Source: Poa pratensis (taxonomy: Eukaryota > Streptophyta > Magnoliopsida > Poales > Poaceae). From it: a stretch of 64,000 nucleotides of DNA. The notes beneath the pieces were generated by a model. The model ran no database searches. It had not been told where the DNA came from and saw only the letters and a program-made list of their open reading frames with translations. Positions 35,942 through 48,201 of this stretch are shown here, in pieces; positions within the stretch are counted from its first letter, which is position 1, and each line of letters begins with the position of its first letter. The stretch is taken from assembly GCA_947311845.1 (NCBI GenBank), contig CAMZMU010000063.1, positions 55,056,837 through 55,120,836 on the forward strand, read 5' to 3'. The translations under genes were made by a program, and so were the position numbers.

Positions 35942-38800
35942 TCAGAACTGGTTACCTGACGAACTGTATACTGAAGATTCTGATGGCTGCTCCTTCACGT
36001 TGCTGCTTTCGGACCATCCATCGATCGGACACTCCTCGGCGCTTAGTACCACTTCGGGCCACAAGTCGATGATCTGAGCTGGAACGTTCAAGGAAAAGCT
36101 AACAATTAGTATTTCAAAACCGAGAAACCACTTTTATCGTCACCTACCTTTATGCTCACCTGCTTCCTTGTTTTTCATTTTTTCCATGACTATTCAGCTC
36201 GGATTCGAGCCTGTAATCATCATTCATGTTTTGCGATAAACTTTAGCCGTCATGTTACGGTTGACGTGACTTTCACTTCCCGTGCACCCTAGATCAAGGT
36301 GAACCATCCCTCTGAAAGTATCTAAGTTGAAAGTCAGATACTAAAGTTTCTGAATCTTTACACTTATGTTGTCTGAATTTTGTACTTGCGCCTATCACCT
36401 ATACACCACATCATCTGTAGATTAACAGGTAAAGCCATACACATGACTCGCAAGATGGCACACCTCGCAAAAAGCAATCTCTCAAATATTTGTGCCCAGA
36501 CTTGGGACCGTAGCATGTTGACAGTCTTAGATCCGCTATAATAAAGACAGAAGAGGAAACTGTCAACACGCAGGTCACGGCACTAAGGGTAAAGAAATCT
36601 GACAAAACAAAAAGGCTACTTAGGGAAACAGAGCTTGAAATGTTGTCTTCTATATGTGAGAATGCCTAAAACTAAAGCAATCATCTGGACTTCGAATAAT
36701 AGCTTTTGTGACTGTCAAGCGTGCCTTGAGAGCCAATAAGTGACTTAGCAAAATCGTACTGCAGAGATAAATAAAAACTGCCAAGAAAATAGTCCATATG
36801 TGAAACAGCAGAAATGAGATCCTTGTCTTGAACATTGCTAGTAAGTTTCATAAAAATAATTAGCGGAACAACCATTCTCCTGATGTAAGAGTAGAACATG
36901 AGGAATTTTTTTCTTTAGAACAATATCTGGCTGCCTCTGGGGAATGATAGCCAAAATCAATCAGAAAGGAAGCATGCTGCAGGGTCACCCAAATAGTAGA
37001 ATGGCTATGGATATGAATCAGCATAAGAAGAGCATCACCATGATTTTTTTCTTGTATATCTACACCACCTACTCAAATGCAAGAAAGTAAGATAGGGGAT
37101 CCAACTATTAACCAGCTAAGAACCTGGATGTGAAATGTTATATGTAGCAGTATAACGATGCATAGCATGCTAAAGAAACATTAACACTATTTACTAAATG
37201 GAAAATATACTTCAAGTCATGATCTGCAAAGAATGGCTATACGCCTATACATCATGCTAGTAGCCTAGTACCTTGTGCATCGTTAGTGAGTACATTACAT
37301 ATACAGCTGGAGCCGTTTTCATGGTAGTTCGCAGCGCACACGCGTCACTCATCATTGATAAAAAAATAGCTACCATGTATATAGTTGTTATTTGACCACG
37401 AATTGGTTCAGTACTATTCATATAGTTATACAGAAGAGGGGAAAATTGTAGCCATTAGATAAACTTTTGCCTTTTAAGTAGATGCATGGGAAAATTGAAA
37501 CGAATTATTTCCTTCCGCCAAATAAAAGAGAAGAAGCCAAAAAAGGCCGAAAGCATGTTCAGTTTTCCTGCAAGACAAAAGCAAGAAAGCAACTTATTAT
37601 TCAGTTACTCCTACATGAACTCGCACACACAACACCAGCAGTATTTCAGTTGAAGACAACACCTCCAGTACTCTGCTACTGATAATGCTAGCACAAGATT
37701 AACACCAGGAGTAGAGAAGATTAATCCTACTGCTGCTATGCTACTATTGGTAACACAAGCTAACATTGCTGCCACCATGCTACTGGTAGTTAATTGCTCC
37801 AAGAGTATTTAGCTACTGCAATGCATGAAACAGTGGACAGGAGTATTAAGTTTCTTGCTACTGCTACGCATCAAATTCATTTTATTCGGGAGTAACTCAA
37901 ACTTGTGTAAAATCCATCAAGTTAGTGCAAGAAAATTAAGTAAAGTTTCAGGAAAAGCTATTAACTGAAGCAAGCAGCACATTTCATACACAATTTCGTA
38001 AACCGGAGTACAATTTTCTAAACAAAGAAGCTACTGTCGTACTGTAATCAATTGATTTGAAAAAAAATAATGCTACTCAAGCACTTGCAATCAGCAACCT
38101 ACTCCGAGAAATGCAGTATTGCTAACAATACTGCAGTAGAATGACTGAAGTAATGTAGCCAGCGTACGCACCTGAATGCTACTCCAGGGAGTACGCAGCT
38201 TCGTCGTCGTCTTCGTCGCCGAGTGAGGACGACACGGCCGCCCCGCCGAGGTGGCATCCTCCTGCTCATCGTCCGTCGCCGTCGCGTGAGCGCCCCACGC
38301 CGACGCACCGGACAACGGCGCCTGGTTGACGTCGAAGCCCAGCATCGAGGCCTCCAAATGCCATACGGAAGCAGAACAGATCGCCCCAGGTTACTCCACA
38401 TCCATGGCATGCAAAAGATGAAGAAACGATCGAGAAGGGAAAAGAAAAACTCACTGCTCTCGGACGGCCACGGGAAGCCGAGGCTGGACTCCGGCGGCGC
38501 CGCTGTATTTGGGCCCGGACGGCGACGACGATTGCGGCGCGACGCGGCCGTCCCGGCAAGCTCCGTTTGGCGAGGATGGAGAGCACGCGATGGAGCACGT
38601 CGGCGTGACCGGCGATTGGAGCGGGAAGTTCGGAAACGGCGGGGAAGCGTGTCGGCGGCCGCGGCGACCTCGCCGGCGCGCGCCAGAGAAAGGAGAGAAG
38701 AGAGCGTGCGTGGACGCTTTTACAAAAGAGTCCTCAGGTTTTTTGGTAATTGCGGAAACGTCCTTTGCGGACGGTTTTCTGCAAAAGTGCCGCGTGGGGC
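35942..38800 (-). CDS. Candidate unknown gene or remnant, exons only partly resolved
   Basis: Several minus-strand signals line up. There is a TATA-like box at about 39058-39047, then GC-rich first-exon-like sequence ending in a GTGAGT donor at 38450. A second exon of about 38349-38173 ('MLGFDVNQAPLSGASAWG') ends in a GTGCGT donor. A last exon, 36078-35942, is preceded by a CAG acceptor and reads 'QIIDLWPEVVLSAEECPIDG' to a stop. A possible middle exon is near 36540-36430. I do not recognise the family and cannot join the exons in one frame with confidence. The exon order, rather than any homology, suggests a real or formerly real gene. Confidence 0.3.
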
Positions 38801-39046
38801 CACGTGGGCCGTCAGATCCACGATCGGCGGCGCGGAGAGGGGTAACCGGAAGCGGATGGGGTAACTGGGAGATGACCGGATTGCTACCGGGCGACGTGTC
38901 GCTTCTTGATTGGCTAAAATTGCGCCGTGAACAGTGTTTTGCGGTGGGAGGCAAACGTGGGCGTTTCCTGGACGTTGGATCGGCAGATTGGACGGGCTGC
39001 AATTGTAGGCGACGTGGACCAATGAAAAGGAGCGGATTCCGCCAGC

Positions 39047-39058
39047 CTTTATATATAG
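39047..39058 (-). promoter_or_regulatory. TATA-like box of candidate minus-strand gene
   Basis: The minus strand reads CTATATATAAAGG, with a CATTGGTCC CCAAT-type motif about 25 bp further downstream. It sits exactly at the junction with Mutator-like sequence. Confidence 0.35.
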
Positions 39059-39060
39059 TA

Positions 39061-39474
39061 TTACCATGCTCCACATTGACATACTCTTCTTGTTCATCGA
39101 CTTGGTCGCTGTCATTCATCTCCAAGTCAATTTGTTGGCTCATAGGAGGTTGGCTCATATTATTCAACTCGACCGCATCATCACGTGACACATTTCGAGT
39201 GGGGGTCATTGCATCATGTGTGGGGGAGGCACATCGGTTCAAGTCAAAACACAACCGATCACCGCAAACCTTGGTAGCAAATAACTCGAGGGACTTGTCT
39301 TTGGAAGCCTCCACAACCTCTTTGTATGCCCCCCAATCTAACTCGCACGTGATACATATTTTTTTTCCTTTCACGGACGATGTACCGATCCAACAAAATA
39401 CCTTCCATCTAGTTCAACCTTCTCCCTCGGATCCATCCATTTCAAAACATCCCTTACTCTCGCAACAACCTCGG
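39061..39474 (-). pseudogene. Mutator-like transposase, N-terminal part
   Basis: The minus strand reads 'YAEVVARVRDVLKWMDPREK', 'ELDGRYFVGS', then after a break 'CELDWGAYKEVVEASKDKS' and 'CGDRLCFDLNRCASPTHDA', ending in an acidic 'NDSDQVDEQEEYVNVEHGN'. This is the N-terminal region typical of long grass Mutator-like transposases, upstream of the DNA-binding domain found at 33.0-33.6 kb. At least one frame break is near 39370. The solo LTR interrupts it on its 5' side. Confidence 0.7.
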
Positions 39475-39479
39475 CATAC

Positions 39480-42400
39480 TGTAACATCCCAAGTTTTTTC
39501 AAAAAGTTGAAAAATCAGAAAAATTTAAAACTTTTGAAAACTATTATGTATTTTGCTTTGAAAGGAAAAAATCATGCATGCATTCATCATCATATAGCTT
39601 TGTTTGCATGTTGATATTTCAAAAGTGGGAATAATAATTCCACTTGAAAACTTATTTAAGAAAATATATTAAAAGGACTATTTATGTCCAATATATTATT
39701 TTGAACTATTGTGGTTACTTCTTTAGGATAAATGTTTGGTTGTGAATTGTTTGTATGAATGGGAAGTTATTCTATTACTTACCTATTCTCTATTTTTAAG
39801 TTTAATAGTTTTGTTTTGAAAGAAAATATTTATTCGGATTTTAATTTGAGTTTTGAATTCATTCTGAATTATCGAATTCTTTTATAAACAAAATGACTTT
39901 GTGAAAAACTATCTTGGAGGGATATGGAATCTTATTACTCATATTTTGTTTTGGATTTTAAAAGGAATTTATAAAATCCTACTTATAAAATTTAGCATAA
40001 GGGTCTAATTAAACCTTTATACATTATTTGAAATTCGAATTTTGAAATGTTTTGGAAACGTGTATTTGAAAGTTCTAACAGACAGGTTTTATTTTTACAA
40101 ATTTTTAGATATTAGTTTGAGGTCATTTTGAGTTTTAAAACAAAAGTTACGAAAGAAATAAGAAACAAGAAAAGAAAAAAAAAAGCGAAACGGGCCAACC
40201 GGCAGGCCCAACAAGCCAGCCCAGTTGGACCGAGCGAACCAGGTCCCTCGGTTCGAACCAGACTCCAGAAAATTTCGGTTTTCTAGATCGTTTTTACTTA
40301 AACGCAAATATCTTGACAAATATAACTCCAAATCCGGATCTGATTGATCCTACGCGTTCATAACTTCGAGCCCAATCTTTCCCACCGACCCTTGGCCTAT
40401 ATAAACCCCTGTAGCCGCCGTCATCTATCTTCCCCTTTCGTTCCACCGAAACCCTAATCAGCGAAATCGTATTTCGTTGATTTGACGACCAAGATCATCT
40501 CGAATCGCGACGGAACCTGAAGCATTGTTGAAGATCTCCTCAACACCTTTCCATCCCGGGAAGACTCAACTCTTTTCATCAACCGTGGAGAGAGAATTTC
40601 GACTCGCAATATTCAGATCTGAAGTCGTATTTCTTAGATCTCTACGCGCTCGGTTCTTCAAATCGAAATTTCTTTGGTGAGAAGTCAGATCTAACCCTTA
40701 CCTACAACTTTGCTATTGCACTCTTTTGGTTTTGACGTACGGAATTCTCTGTACAAATCAGATTGCCTTTGACGATTTTCGGAGGAGAAAACAATCTCAA
40801 ATCTTCGGGCCGTAGTTGCGAAAGTTGTTCCCCTGATCAAGACCTTTCTTTTGCCCCAAGCCTCACCTCTTTTCGTCAAGCGAGCTAGGAGATATTCGAG
40901 TTTGAAGTTTCGGATCAGAAAGGTAATTTGCGTTTTGTGACCAATCTATTAATCCACTTATGTTATAATTGTGATAGTTAGAAAGAGCACGTAATTCTCT
41001 ACAACTTTCGTTAAGATTGTTTTTCCATCCGATCAACTTTATTTTTTGGTCAAAATTCGTAGTCAACCGTAAAGTCAGCGCCCAGTCAGCGCTTCGTCAT
41101 CGCCACGTCAGCGGTCAGAGTCAACAGTCAACCGAAGACCGGCAGTTTTGCAGAAAAACCCTAGATCTTAGATCTATCACTACTTTTTATTGGTTTGGCC
41201 AAATTTTACAAATAAAATATTTTTGGAAAGCTTATGACACGTAGAAACTTTTGGCATAGTTAAATTTATGTTTTGATAAATTCAAATTGGTTCAAATTTT
41301 AAATTTGTTTGTTTAAGTAAATTTGACTTAACTTGAGTTTTAAAAACTATTTTTGGGCAAATCCAATTGCTTTAACTTTGTTTAATTAATACTTGGCCGT
41401 AGGAATATTCTACCAATTTTGTAAAAGTATTTTCTATGATTTTTGTAATTAATATTGATTAATTACTTTCTAGGTGTTATTTTAATAATTAAAATTGATT
41501 AAAGTTATTTTTCTTCATCTATTCGGCTAATAAAATGACTTAGTCATATTTTGATCACTTTAGTTACAAAAAGTACTTAGAAATATTTTGCCTCTCCAAA
41601 CAAAGTATTTTCTTCCTTAGAAAATATTTGATAATTATTTTGACAACATTATTTCCTTAGAAAAATTTCAACATCTTAAAAGTGCTAAATCTTCTTCTTA
41701 GAAAAATTTAGCTTCTTGAAAACTTAGTTGTTTTAGAATATTTTCCTAAGTGTTACTTATGACAAGTGTTTGTCCTTAGAAATTTTATCAACTATTGTTT
41801 TAAAGTATTTGTCCTTAGAAGAATACCAAGTTACCAACACCTTATTTTATGAACTCTTACTTAGAAATTATTTTGACTTATTGTTTGACCTCTTTGGTCC
41901 TTAGTTATTTTTGGAACATCTTACTTGACTTGCTTTCCTTAGAGTAATTTTCATGGCATTGCATGCATATCAAGTCCTTAGAAATATTTTGCACTTCTTA
42001 CATGACTTTCCTCCTTAGAAAATTGAGGATGCATGTTAGCCCTTTTGACCCTCCTAGTCGAAAACCCACTAAGTTAGAATTAGTGGAAACCAATGAAGGA
42101 CTTAGCCAAGAAAACAAGACTCCAGAAGCATCTCCAAGAAAGTACTCAGAAGAAAATCAAGAAGAAGTTCATGAAGACCAACCACCTACATTTTTCTAAG
42201 TCTTTCTTTCCTTTCTGTCCTTTCTTCCTTCTTCTCTTAGACTTCATGGTGACTAAGTTATATTCAAGACCAACCATGGTGCTGCCAACATCATCAAGTC
42301 TGCAGAACCATCAAGTCCACAAATTTCAAAGAAGTCAACACACCAAGGAGAAAGCTACAAGGAAGTCTGGAGAAGATTCTTGGAAGACCAACTACTTTCT

Positions 42401-44059
42401 TTCTATCTTCTCTTTCTTTCTATTTTTGTCTCACTGTGGACATAGACCAAGTCCTTGGTGTTTAAGACTAAGTTTCTAGAGTGCTAATTGAAGACCATTG
42501 AAGATCAATGAAACTACAAAGGAGTTGAAGATGTTTTGAAGATCAAACATGTGAAGACTTGAAGAAGCCTTACAACTTTTCAAGTTGTCGTTTTATCAAG
42601 TTAATTTTGCTCAACCTTGACCTTGCCTTAACCAATTGGATTAGGTTATTTTATGTCTTTTTCCTTAGTTTGTTCTGTATGTCATTCACATCATAATTCC
42701 TTGTATCATTCTGCATCTCATGCATGTCATATTTTCTTAAGTATTGTTTGGCTGCATATTTATTGAGAATTGTTTGTTGTGTTAGAAATTTCGGAGAGAG
42801 ACGAAGGTTGTTGCAACTGCTACTACTGCACTCCCTGTTGCCAAGGCAAGTGGCACACCCCCATAAATTTACTAAGTATTTTTCTATGCATGACTTAGTG
42901 TATTTCTTTATATGCATGTGTAGGATAGTATTGCTATGCTAAACTACTATCTCCTTTACACTAGTTGTGTCTAGAATCCTATTGATAACTTAGTAGAATT
43001 ATTGATGCTTTGCAAAAGTGTTTTATTGAAAAGTTAAATTCTACTAAGTTAATTTATCACCTGGGTGGATTTGGGCTTGCTTGGCTGTCAGAGTTGAGTG
43101 TTTATTCACTTGTGGATTGCCACCCAGGATTAAAGGGACCAATGTTTCTCTAAGTGAAGTTGCTTACCGTGCAGCCATTAGTCATATGGGCTCTGGCTAG
43201 ATGGATTAAGTTGCGTGGACTCGTCCCGACTTGACAGGTGGTGGTAGAATGGTTAGAATGGGAGCGCGTCAAGTCGGTATGGGATGGGAAAATGCTTCTG
43301 AAAAGTCTCGTCTCAACTCTCTCCTTTTCCTTAGCACAAATTGAGTGCTTGAGGATAGTTTGGGTTTGTTGGGTCTAATGGTGAAAGTGCACAACCTCTG
43401 TAGAGTTTAAAACTAAGTACTTAGCCGTGTCCCCGGTTACGGACAATTCAAGCAGCTGATCAAGGATGTCAACGGAGGCTCCCAACATCTCAATTTCATT
43501 AAGTAAAATTTTGATGGGTGAATAAGGGTAGAAGAGACTATGGATTTTATGCCATATTGTCTCCAACATTTGAAGAAAATGTTTTACAAAGTGTTAGGCA
43601 AAAATTGGCTTTATGCAAAATAGCCTTGAACTCCACCAGTCAAATATGCATATAGGTTATTAGAGTTATTCCACTAAGTGTACACATAGTGTCACTTGCC
43701 AGATCCATTTTTAATGGTATCTGACCCACTCTGTTGCAAATTTTTATTTGTTGCAGATTGTTCTGACGACGAGTGAGTTTCGTTAAGAGTTTCGAGTCTG
43801 CAACCAACATGTTTTCGCCTATGGCACATGCAAAGGATGAGGACTCCATGAAGATTATTATTTCCGCTGCTTTACTCTTTCAAAGCTAGCTTCGTGCTAT
43901 GCAATTTGTAAAGGATATTTTCCTAGGTACTGGATCCACGTGTAATAATTGATACAATGTTGTGATATTTCATCTTAGACTGTGTGTGCAAATGAATCGA
44001 TCCAGGGGTTTGCACTATACACAGGTACCTTGCCAATTTCTAAGTGCAGGTGCGCTACA
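39480..44059 (+). mobile_element. Solo LTR, 4.58 kb, gypsy/LARD type
   Basis: Starts TGTAACATCCC at 39480 and ends GCTACA at 44059. It is flanked by the perfect 5-bp repeat CATAC (39475-39479 and 44060-44064), and Mutator-like transposase sequence resumes on both sides. No internal domain or second LTR is present, so this is a solo LTR left by recombination between LTRs. The length matches what is known of Triticeae long-LTR derivatives such as Sukkula/LARD, but family identity needs a search. Small ORFs within it are AT-rich and random. Confidence 0.85.
40397..40406 (+). promoter_or_regulatory. LTR promoter TATA box
   Basis: CTATATAAAC followed by a C-rich start-site-like region, about 920 bp into the LTR. 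It gives the LTR a plus-strand orientation. Confidence 0.6.
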
Positions 44060-44064
44060 CATAC

Positions 44065-44210
44065 GTCGGGCTATTGGAAAATACACTTTTTCTCCATTGT
44101 CAACAAACTCTCCATTGTTACAAAAAAATGCTTCTTTGTCAACATGGTGGACATTCATGATTCTTGCCATCTAAAATTAAATGACAAGAAACACAATGTA
44201 TCACATTGAT
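44065..44210 (-). pseudogene. Mutator-like transposase start, beyond the solo LTR
   Basis: The minus strand reads 'MARIMNVHHVDKEAFFC' and 'GEFVDNGEKVYFP' up to the CATAC site, then the gene continues left of the solo LTR. The frame on the two sides differs, so there was damage besides the insertion. The ATG is preceded by an AG acceptor-like 'aattttag'. Confidence 0.5.
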
Positions 44211-44967
44211 GTGTAATAGGAAACACACCACAATTATTTAAATCAGACATGTGTGCGGCCCATGTGTGCTAACCACTACCTCCAACTCTAGACCCGACTA
44301 TAATTCTGGGTAAAGAACACATGAATCTATCTAACCCCAATGATTTCTACACGACACAAACACCATATAACCTGCAGTTCACCAATTAGAATAGTGGATT
44401 TAGGAGAAATCAACAAATCTAGGGTTTGGCCAAAACTAAACAATGACACAAACTAACACAAATCCAACCAACAAAAGCGTGAGATCTGAGAGGGACTACC
44501 TCAAAGGATGGAGATGGTCCGATTCCACGAGCTATGCCCACCGATCTGGAGGGATTTGAGTGGGGAGGAGAGAGGGGGCGAGGGCAGCAGCACGGGTCGG
44601 GAGGTGGAAGAATGCGAGGCTCGGGGGCGTGGCTGCCACTTAACTCTCACTTAGTGGCTACCGCCAACTAGCCAGGCGGTACCACCAATAGTTTACCGCC
44701 GGACAACAAGGCGGTACCTCATAGAGTCTACCGCCGCCCTTTGCCGCGGTATTGCCACGTAAGCGCAAACCAAGCGGCAAGCACCGTGGACTAGGAGGGC
44801 TACTGCCGGCGACCTTGGCGGTACCCTGTGTATCCTACCGCCATCATGTTGAGCGGTACTAAAAAGGGTTAGATCCGGTTAAAATTTCAAAGAGGGTTCA
44901 TTTTTGGCTGAACTTTTGTGTCAGGGTCAGATTTGTCGTTTTTGCCACTCCTACTAGTTGTGCACAT
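44211..44967. mobile_element. Mutator-like element 5' terminal region
   Basis: Untranslated leader and terminal zone of the same Mutator-like element, with 'ctagggtttggcc' leader-type sequence. At 44660-44870 there is a run of 'ggcggtac/gtaccgcc' motifs in both orientations. Its outer end is probably near 44950 ('cagggtcagatttgtc'). The matching far terminus is not visible, as the 3' half of the element is missing. Confidence 0.45.
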
Positions 44968-45117
44968 GCCCGTATGTGACGGTAGACCGACGTCCATCCC
45001 ATCGAGCCACCACATATGTGTGTGACACGACAGACGAGAACGTCACGCGGGCCTCGCCGTCTGGACGGCTGACCGGACTGCGGGACCGGCAGCCTCGTCG
45101 CTCGTTGTCTGACCGCT

Positions 45118-47161
45118 CAGAGCATCTACAATGGCCTCTCCAAAATCGTGTCCAGCATCCCCCAGTTGAGGCCAATTTGTGGGAACCGGACATGTGTCTG
45201 CCCAAGTGGAGGGTGAAACCCACAGCAGCGCCCGCCAAAGCCCACCCCCAAACGGACCGAAAATTAGAGTAAACTAACAAACACCTTGCAGGCAATAATT
45301 AGAAATAGAAATTTTCTTGGAATTCATACAAATTTAAATCTAAACTTAAATCCTATGGTGCCTCCTCGGTAGCGGGTTCCGGCTCCTCGAGGGCAGCTGC
45401 TTTGGCTTCTGCTCGGGCATCTTCTGCCAGGGCGGCCTCATACACGCCCTTGATGGTGCATTGGGGCACCGACCAGAACCTTGTTCGCTCCTCGGCGTTC
45501 TGGTTCGGTGGTGCTTCCTCGCCGGTGAAGCGGTTGAGCGCCGCCTCTCGCTCGTCGTGCTAGTACGTGGCCCAATATGGGTTGTGCGTGTAGAACTTGG
45601 GGTCGAGCCACAGCCGGTGCTTCACTTTGCGCCGGTGCACATCGTTCTTAAACTCGACGCTGGATTTCGGGACAGGCGCCACTGGCACCCCGCCCAAGCT
45701 AAGGGTCAAGCCTTTCGGCAACTTTGCCATCAGCGGCGCCAAGGTGCCGTGCTTGGCGAAGATCGACGCTTCGTGCCAGTTCAGCCATTCTGGTTCACGT
45801 CCATGGTGGCGCTCGCTCGAGTTGACACTGGCGACGGAAGGGAGTGGGGATTGGGCGGTGGGAGGACGAGAGGCTGGGTGGCAGCCGGTGATTCTTATAT
45901 ACACCGCTCGCCGGGGGTTGGCCGATGGGCGGTGGCACCGGAGTTATTGCGTCGCGTTGGAAAGGCGCAACTCCGTCGCGTCGACCGAGGCCCATTGCTT
46001 GCGCGTGGGAAAGGCGCGCACGGCCGTCGCGTCGCATCGACTAGCACCGGGAAGACTGAGACGACCGGCCTTTTTTTCAAATTCAAACTTAACATTAAAC
46101 CAAAACTTCGATACAATATTATGAATTTTAAACAAATTGAAACTAAACCTAAACTACACGCCTAAACTAAACGTCGCCGTTAGGGCCAGCCTCCTCATCC
46201 TGAGCCTTCTGGGCAAAGCGCGAGCGCACACTCCTTTCCTGCCGGAGTGTGCTCGCCGTCCGGCGCATTGCATCCCTCGCCTGTCTCGCATGGTTCACAT
46301 TCTCGTGGGCCGCATGCTCGCCGAGTAACTGGGAGGCTGCATGCTCCAGCTCCTCCGCGTGGCGATGAGCTGCTACTGCTCGGCCGACGCCGCCTGGGCG
46401 TTGAGCTGCTCGTACACCGCTCGCTCGGCGGCCATGAAGTCGCGGCTGCGCTCTTCCCGCTTCGCGCTCCTGATCGAGGCCTGGGTGATGGCTGCCTCCG
46501 CGGCGTTGTTCGCCGTCTCAAAGCCGAAACTGACCTGGCGGTATGCCTCCTCGTTGTGCCAGCTGGCGAACGAGTTGGCAGCAACCACCTGGTTAGGCCA
46601 CAACGGCGGCTGCTCCAGCTCCTGGTGCGGCACCTCCTACGCCGGCACCTCCTGATCCTCCTCCTGCTTCGGCTCCTGCTCCTCCACATCGGCCACCTCC
46701 GCCCAATCGAAAGCTGGTTCCTCGCCGTCCGCTGGCGGAGGGGCTGCTTCCTACTTCGTGGGGTGAGCACGGCGTGCTGCCTGGGTGAGGGTGGCCCGTG
46801 AAGTGGCGAGGCATAGTGGCGTCGGTGGTGTGGGCTACGGCGAGCGACGATGGTGTGGTGAAATGGATGTAGCCAGGCCAAGCGAGGTCGAGGCGGGAAA
46901 CGGTGGCGCTGGGCAGGAAGCGTCGGGTGGGTGAGCACGTGGCGCGTCAGACTTAATGGCGGGGACACGTCTCCGCCGCGCCGACGGCGCTTGGGAAGCC
47001 GGGAAAGACTGGACGCTTAGCAGGCGCCGTTGTAAATGCGACGCGTGTGGCAGACGCATCACCATCCCGTCCTTTCGTCGCCTGCGGAAACAAGTCTCCA
47101 TTAACGCGGGCGGAACGGCCTCCTGCACGGCGTCATTAACCGCCTCCTCTATGCGCCCAGT
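45118..47161. mobile_element. Degenerate DNA transposon, copy 2
   Basis: Second copy of the repeat at 16759-18398. Here the left end (gagcatctacaatgg) is present and the right end is cut by the copia LTR at 47162. Minus-strand fragments include 'EWLNWHEASIFAKHG', 'HRLWLDPKFYTHNPYW' and an 'EERTRFWSVPQCTIKGVYEA'-type piece. Stops separate them, so no protein is intact. The copia target duplication would be the CCAGT at 47157-47161; its partner lies outside the window. Confidence 0.55.
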
Positions 47162-47896
47162 TGAAAGGTCGACTAGAGGGGGGTGATTAGGCGACTACCA
47201 AATTTTAATCTTTTTCCTTTTTAATTAGGGCTAGAGCAAGTATAACAAAGATTGACTAGAAGCGCACTAGATGAATAAAACCTATGTGATACAAGCAAGA
47301 TATAAAGCGTAGCGGAAGCAACAAGTAAAGGATAGAAGTAACCGCAAAGTAGATACACAGAGATGATTCCCGTAGTTCCTTCCCAAGGGAAGTACGTCTA
47401 CGTTGGCGGAGTGCGGAGCCACCTAGGCACTCCAATAGCACGGATGTGCTCACTCTATTCTCCGTGAGCTTTGTCGGTGAAGGCGTAGCTCTTCCACTAT
47501 GAGGTCACCTTCGAGGCGTTGACCAAGCCGTACACAAAGGTCGAGGAACTCCACAATGAGTTGGAGCCTCCCAACAATGTCTCGGAGCACCTCGCAACCA
47601 AGTTGAGGCTTTCGAAAACCACAAAGGCCTCCTAGGGTTACAAGCAATCCAAGGAGGAACAAGAACCACAAAGGGGATGAATGAATTTGAAATTCCTTCG
47701 GTGGAGATGTAGATCTAGACCTCCTCCTTCACTCCACTAAGAATCAAGGCGATTGGTTGGTTGGAGTGGGAGATTTAGAAAGTTAAAGCTCAGTAGTAAT
47801 GGAGGAGAGAGAATGTAAATCGCAGCTTCTCTTTGGGGAAGAAGCTCTCTTTTTATAGGGGCCCCGAAAATTGAACCGTTGTGCATAGAAATGTAT
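47162..47896 (-). mobile_element. Ty1/copia 3' LTR, distal part
   Basis: On the minus strand this LTR ends ...CACCCCCCTCTAGTCGACCTTTCA at 47162. Its beginning, TGAAAGGGC, is at 57553, giving TGAAAGG...CCTTTCA inverted ends. It is interrupted by the gypsy array; without that insert it is about 950 bp. Content is non-coding, with the usual LTR leader look. Confidence 0.75.
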
Positions 47897-48201
47897 TGCT
47901 TTGTGTTGGTTAAATACCTTTTATTAGAATCTATTGCTTTATGAGTTAACACTTATGTAAACCTGTGGATGCATTGTCTCCAAAGTACTATTCATGAAAA
48001 GTTTAGCTTGTATGATTCAGTGTTTACTCATTATCTATTTGGTAGCAAATTATAGACCATTGACTTGGATCACTTCATTCACTTACATGTCCCTTACAAT
48101 ACTATTTGATCAAGATTATGATGGTAGCATGTCACTTCAAAAATTATTTTGTTTTATCGTTTACCTACTCGAGGTTGAGTAGGAACTAAGCTTGGGGATG
48201 C
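47897..48201 (+). mobile_element. Gypsy array: 3' end of a lost internal domain
   Basis: Matches 53666-53970 almost base for base up to the 'aagcttggggatgc' that precedes the LTR. It shows that another copy of the internal domain once lay to the left of LTR1. The left edge is a deletion junction close to a 'ctttgtgttg' direct repeat. Confidence 0.8.

Larger units (their letters stand above)
33566..39060. other. 5.5-kb segment separating two parts of a Mutator-like gene
   Basis: It lies between two consecutive parts of one Mutator-like transposase, so it is either an insertion or sequence carried by the element. Contents: promoter-like sequence and exon-like pieces on minus (35.9-39.05 kb), a Stowaway MITE, AT-rich anonymous DNA with T- and G-runs (34.6-35.5 kb), and a hairpin. 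From 36.7 to 38.1 kb nothing convincing was found. Short plus-strand frames here look random. Confidence 0.5.
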
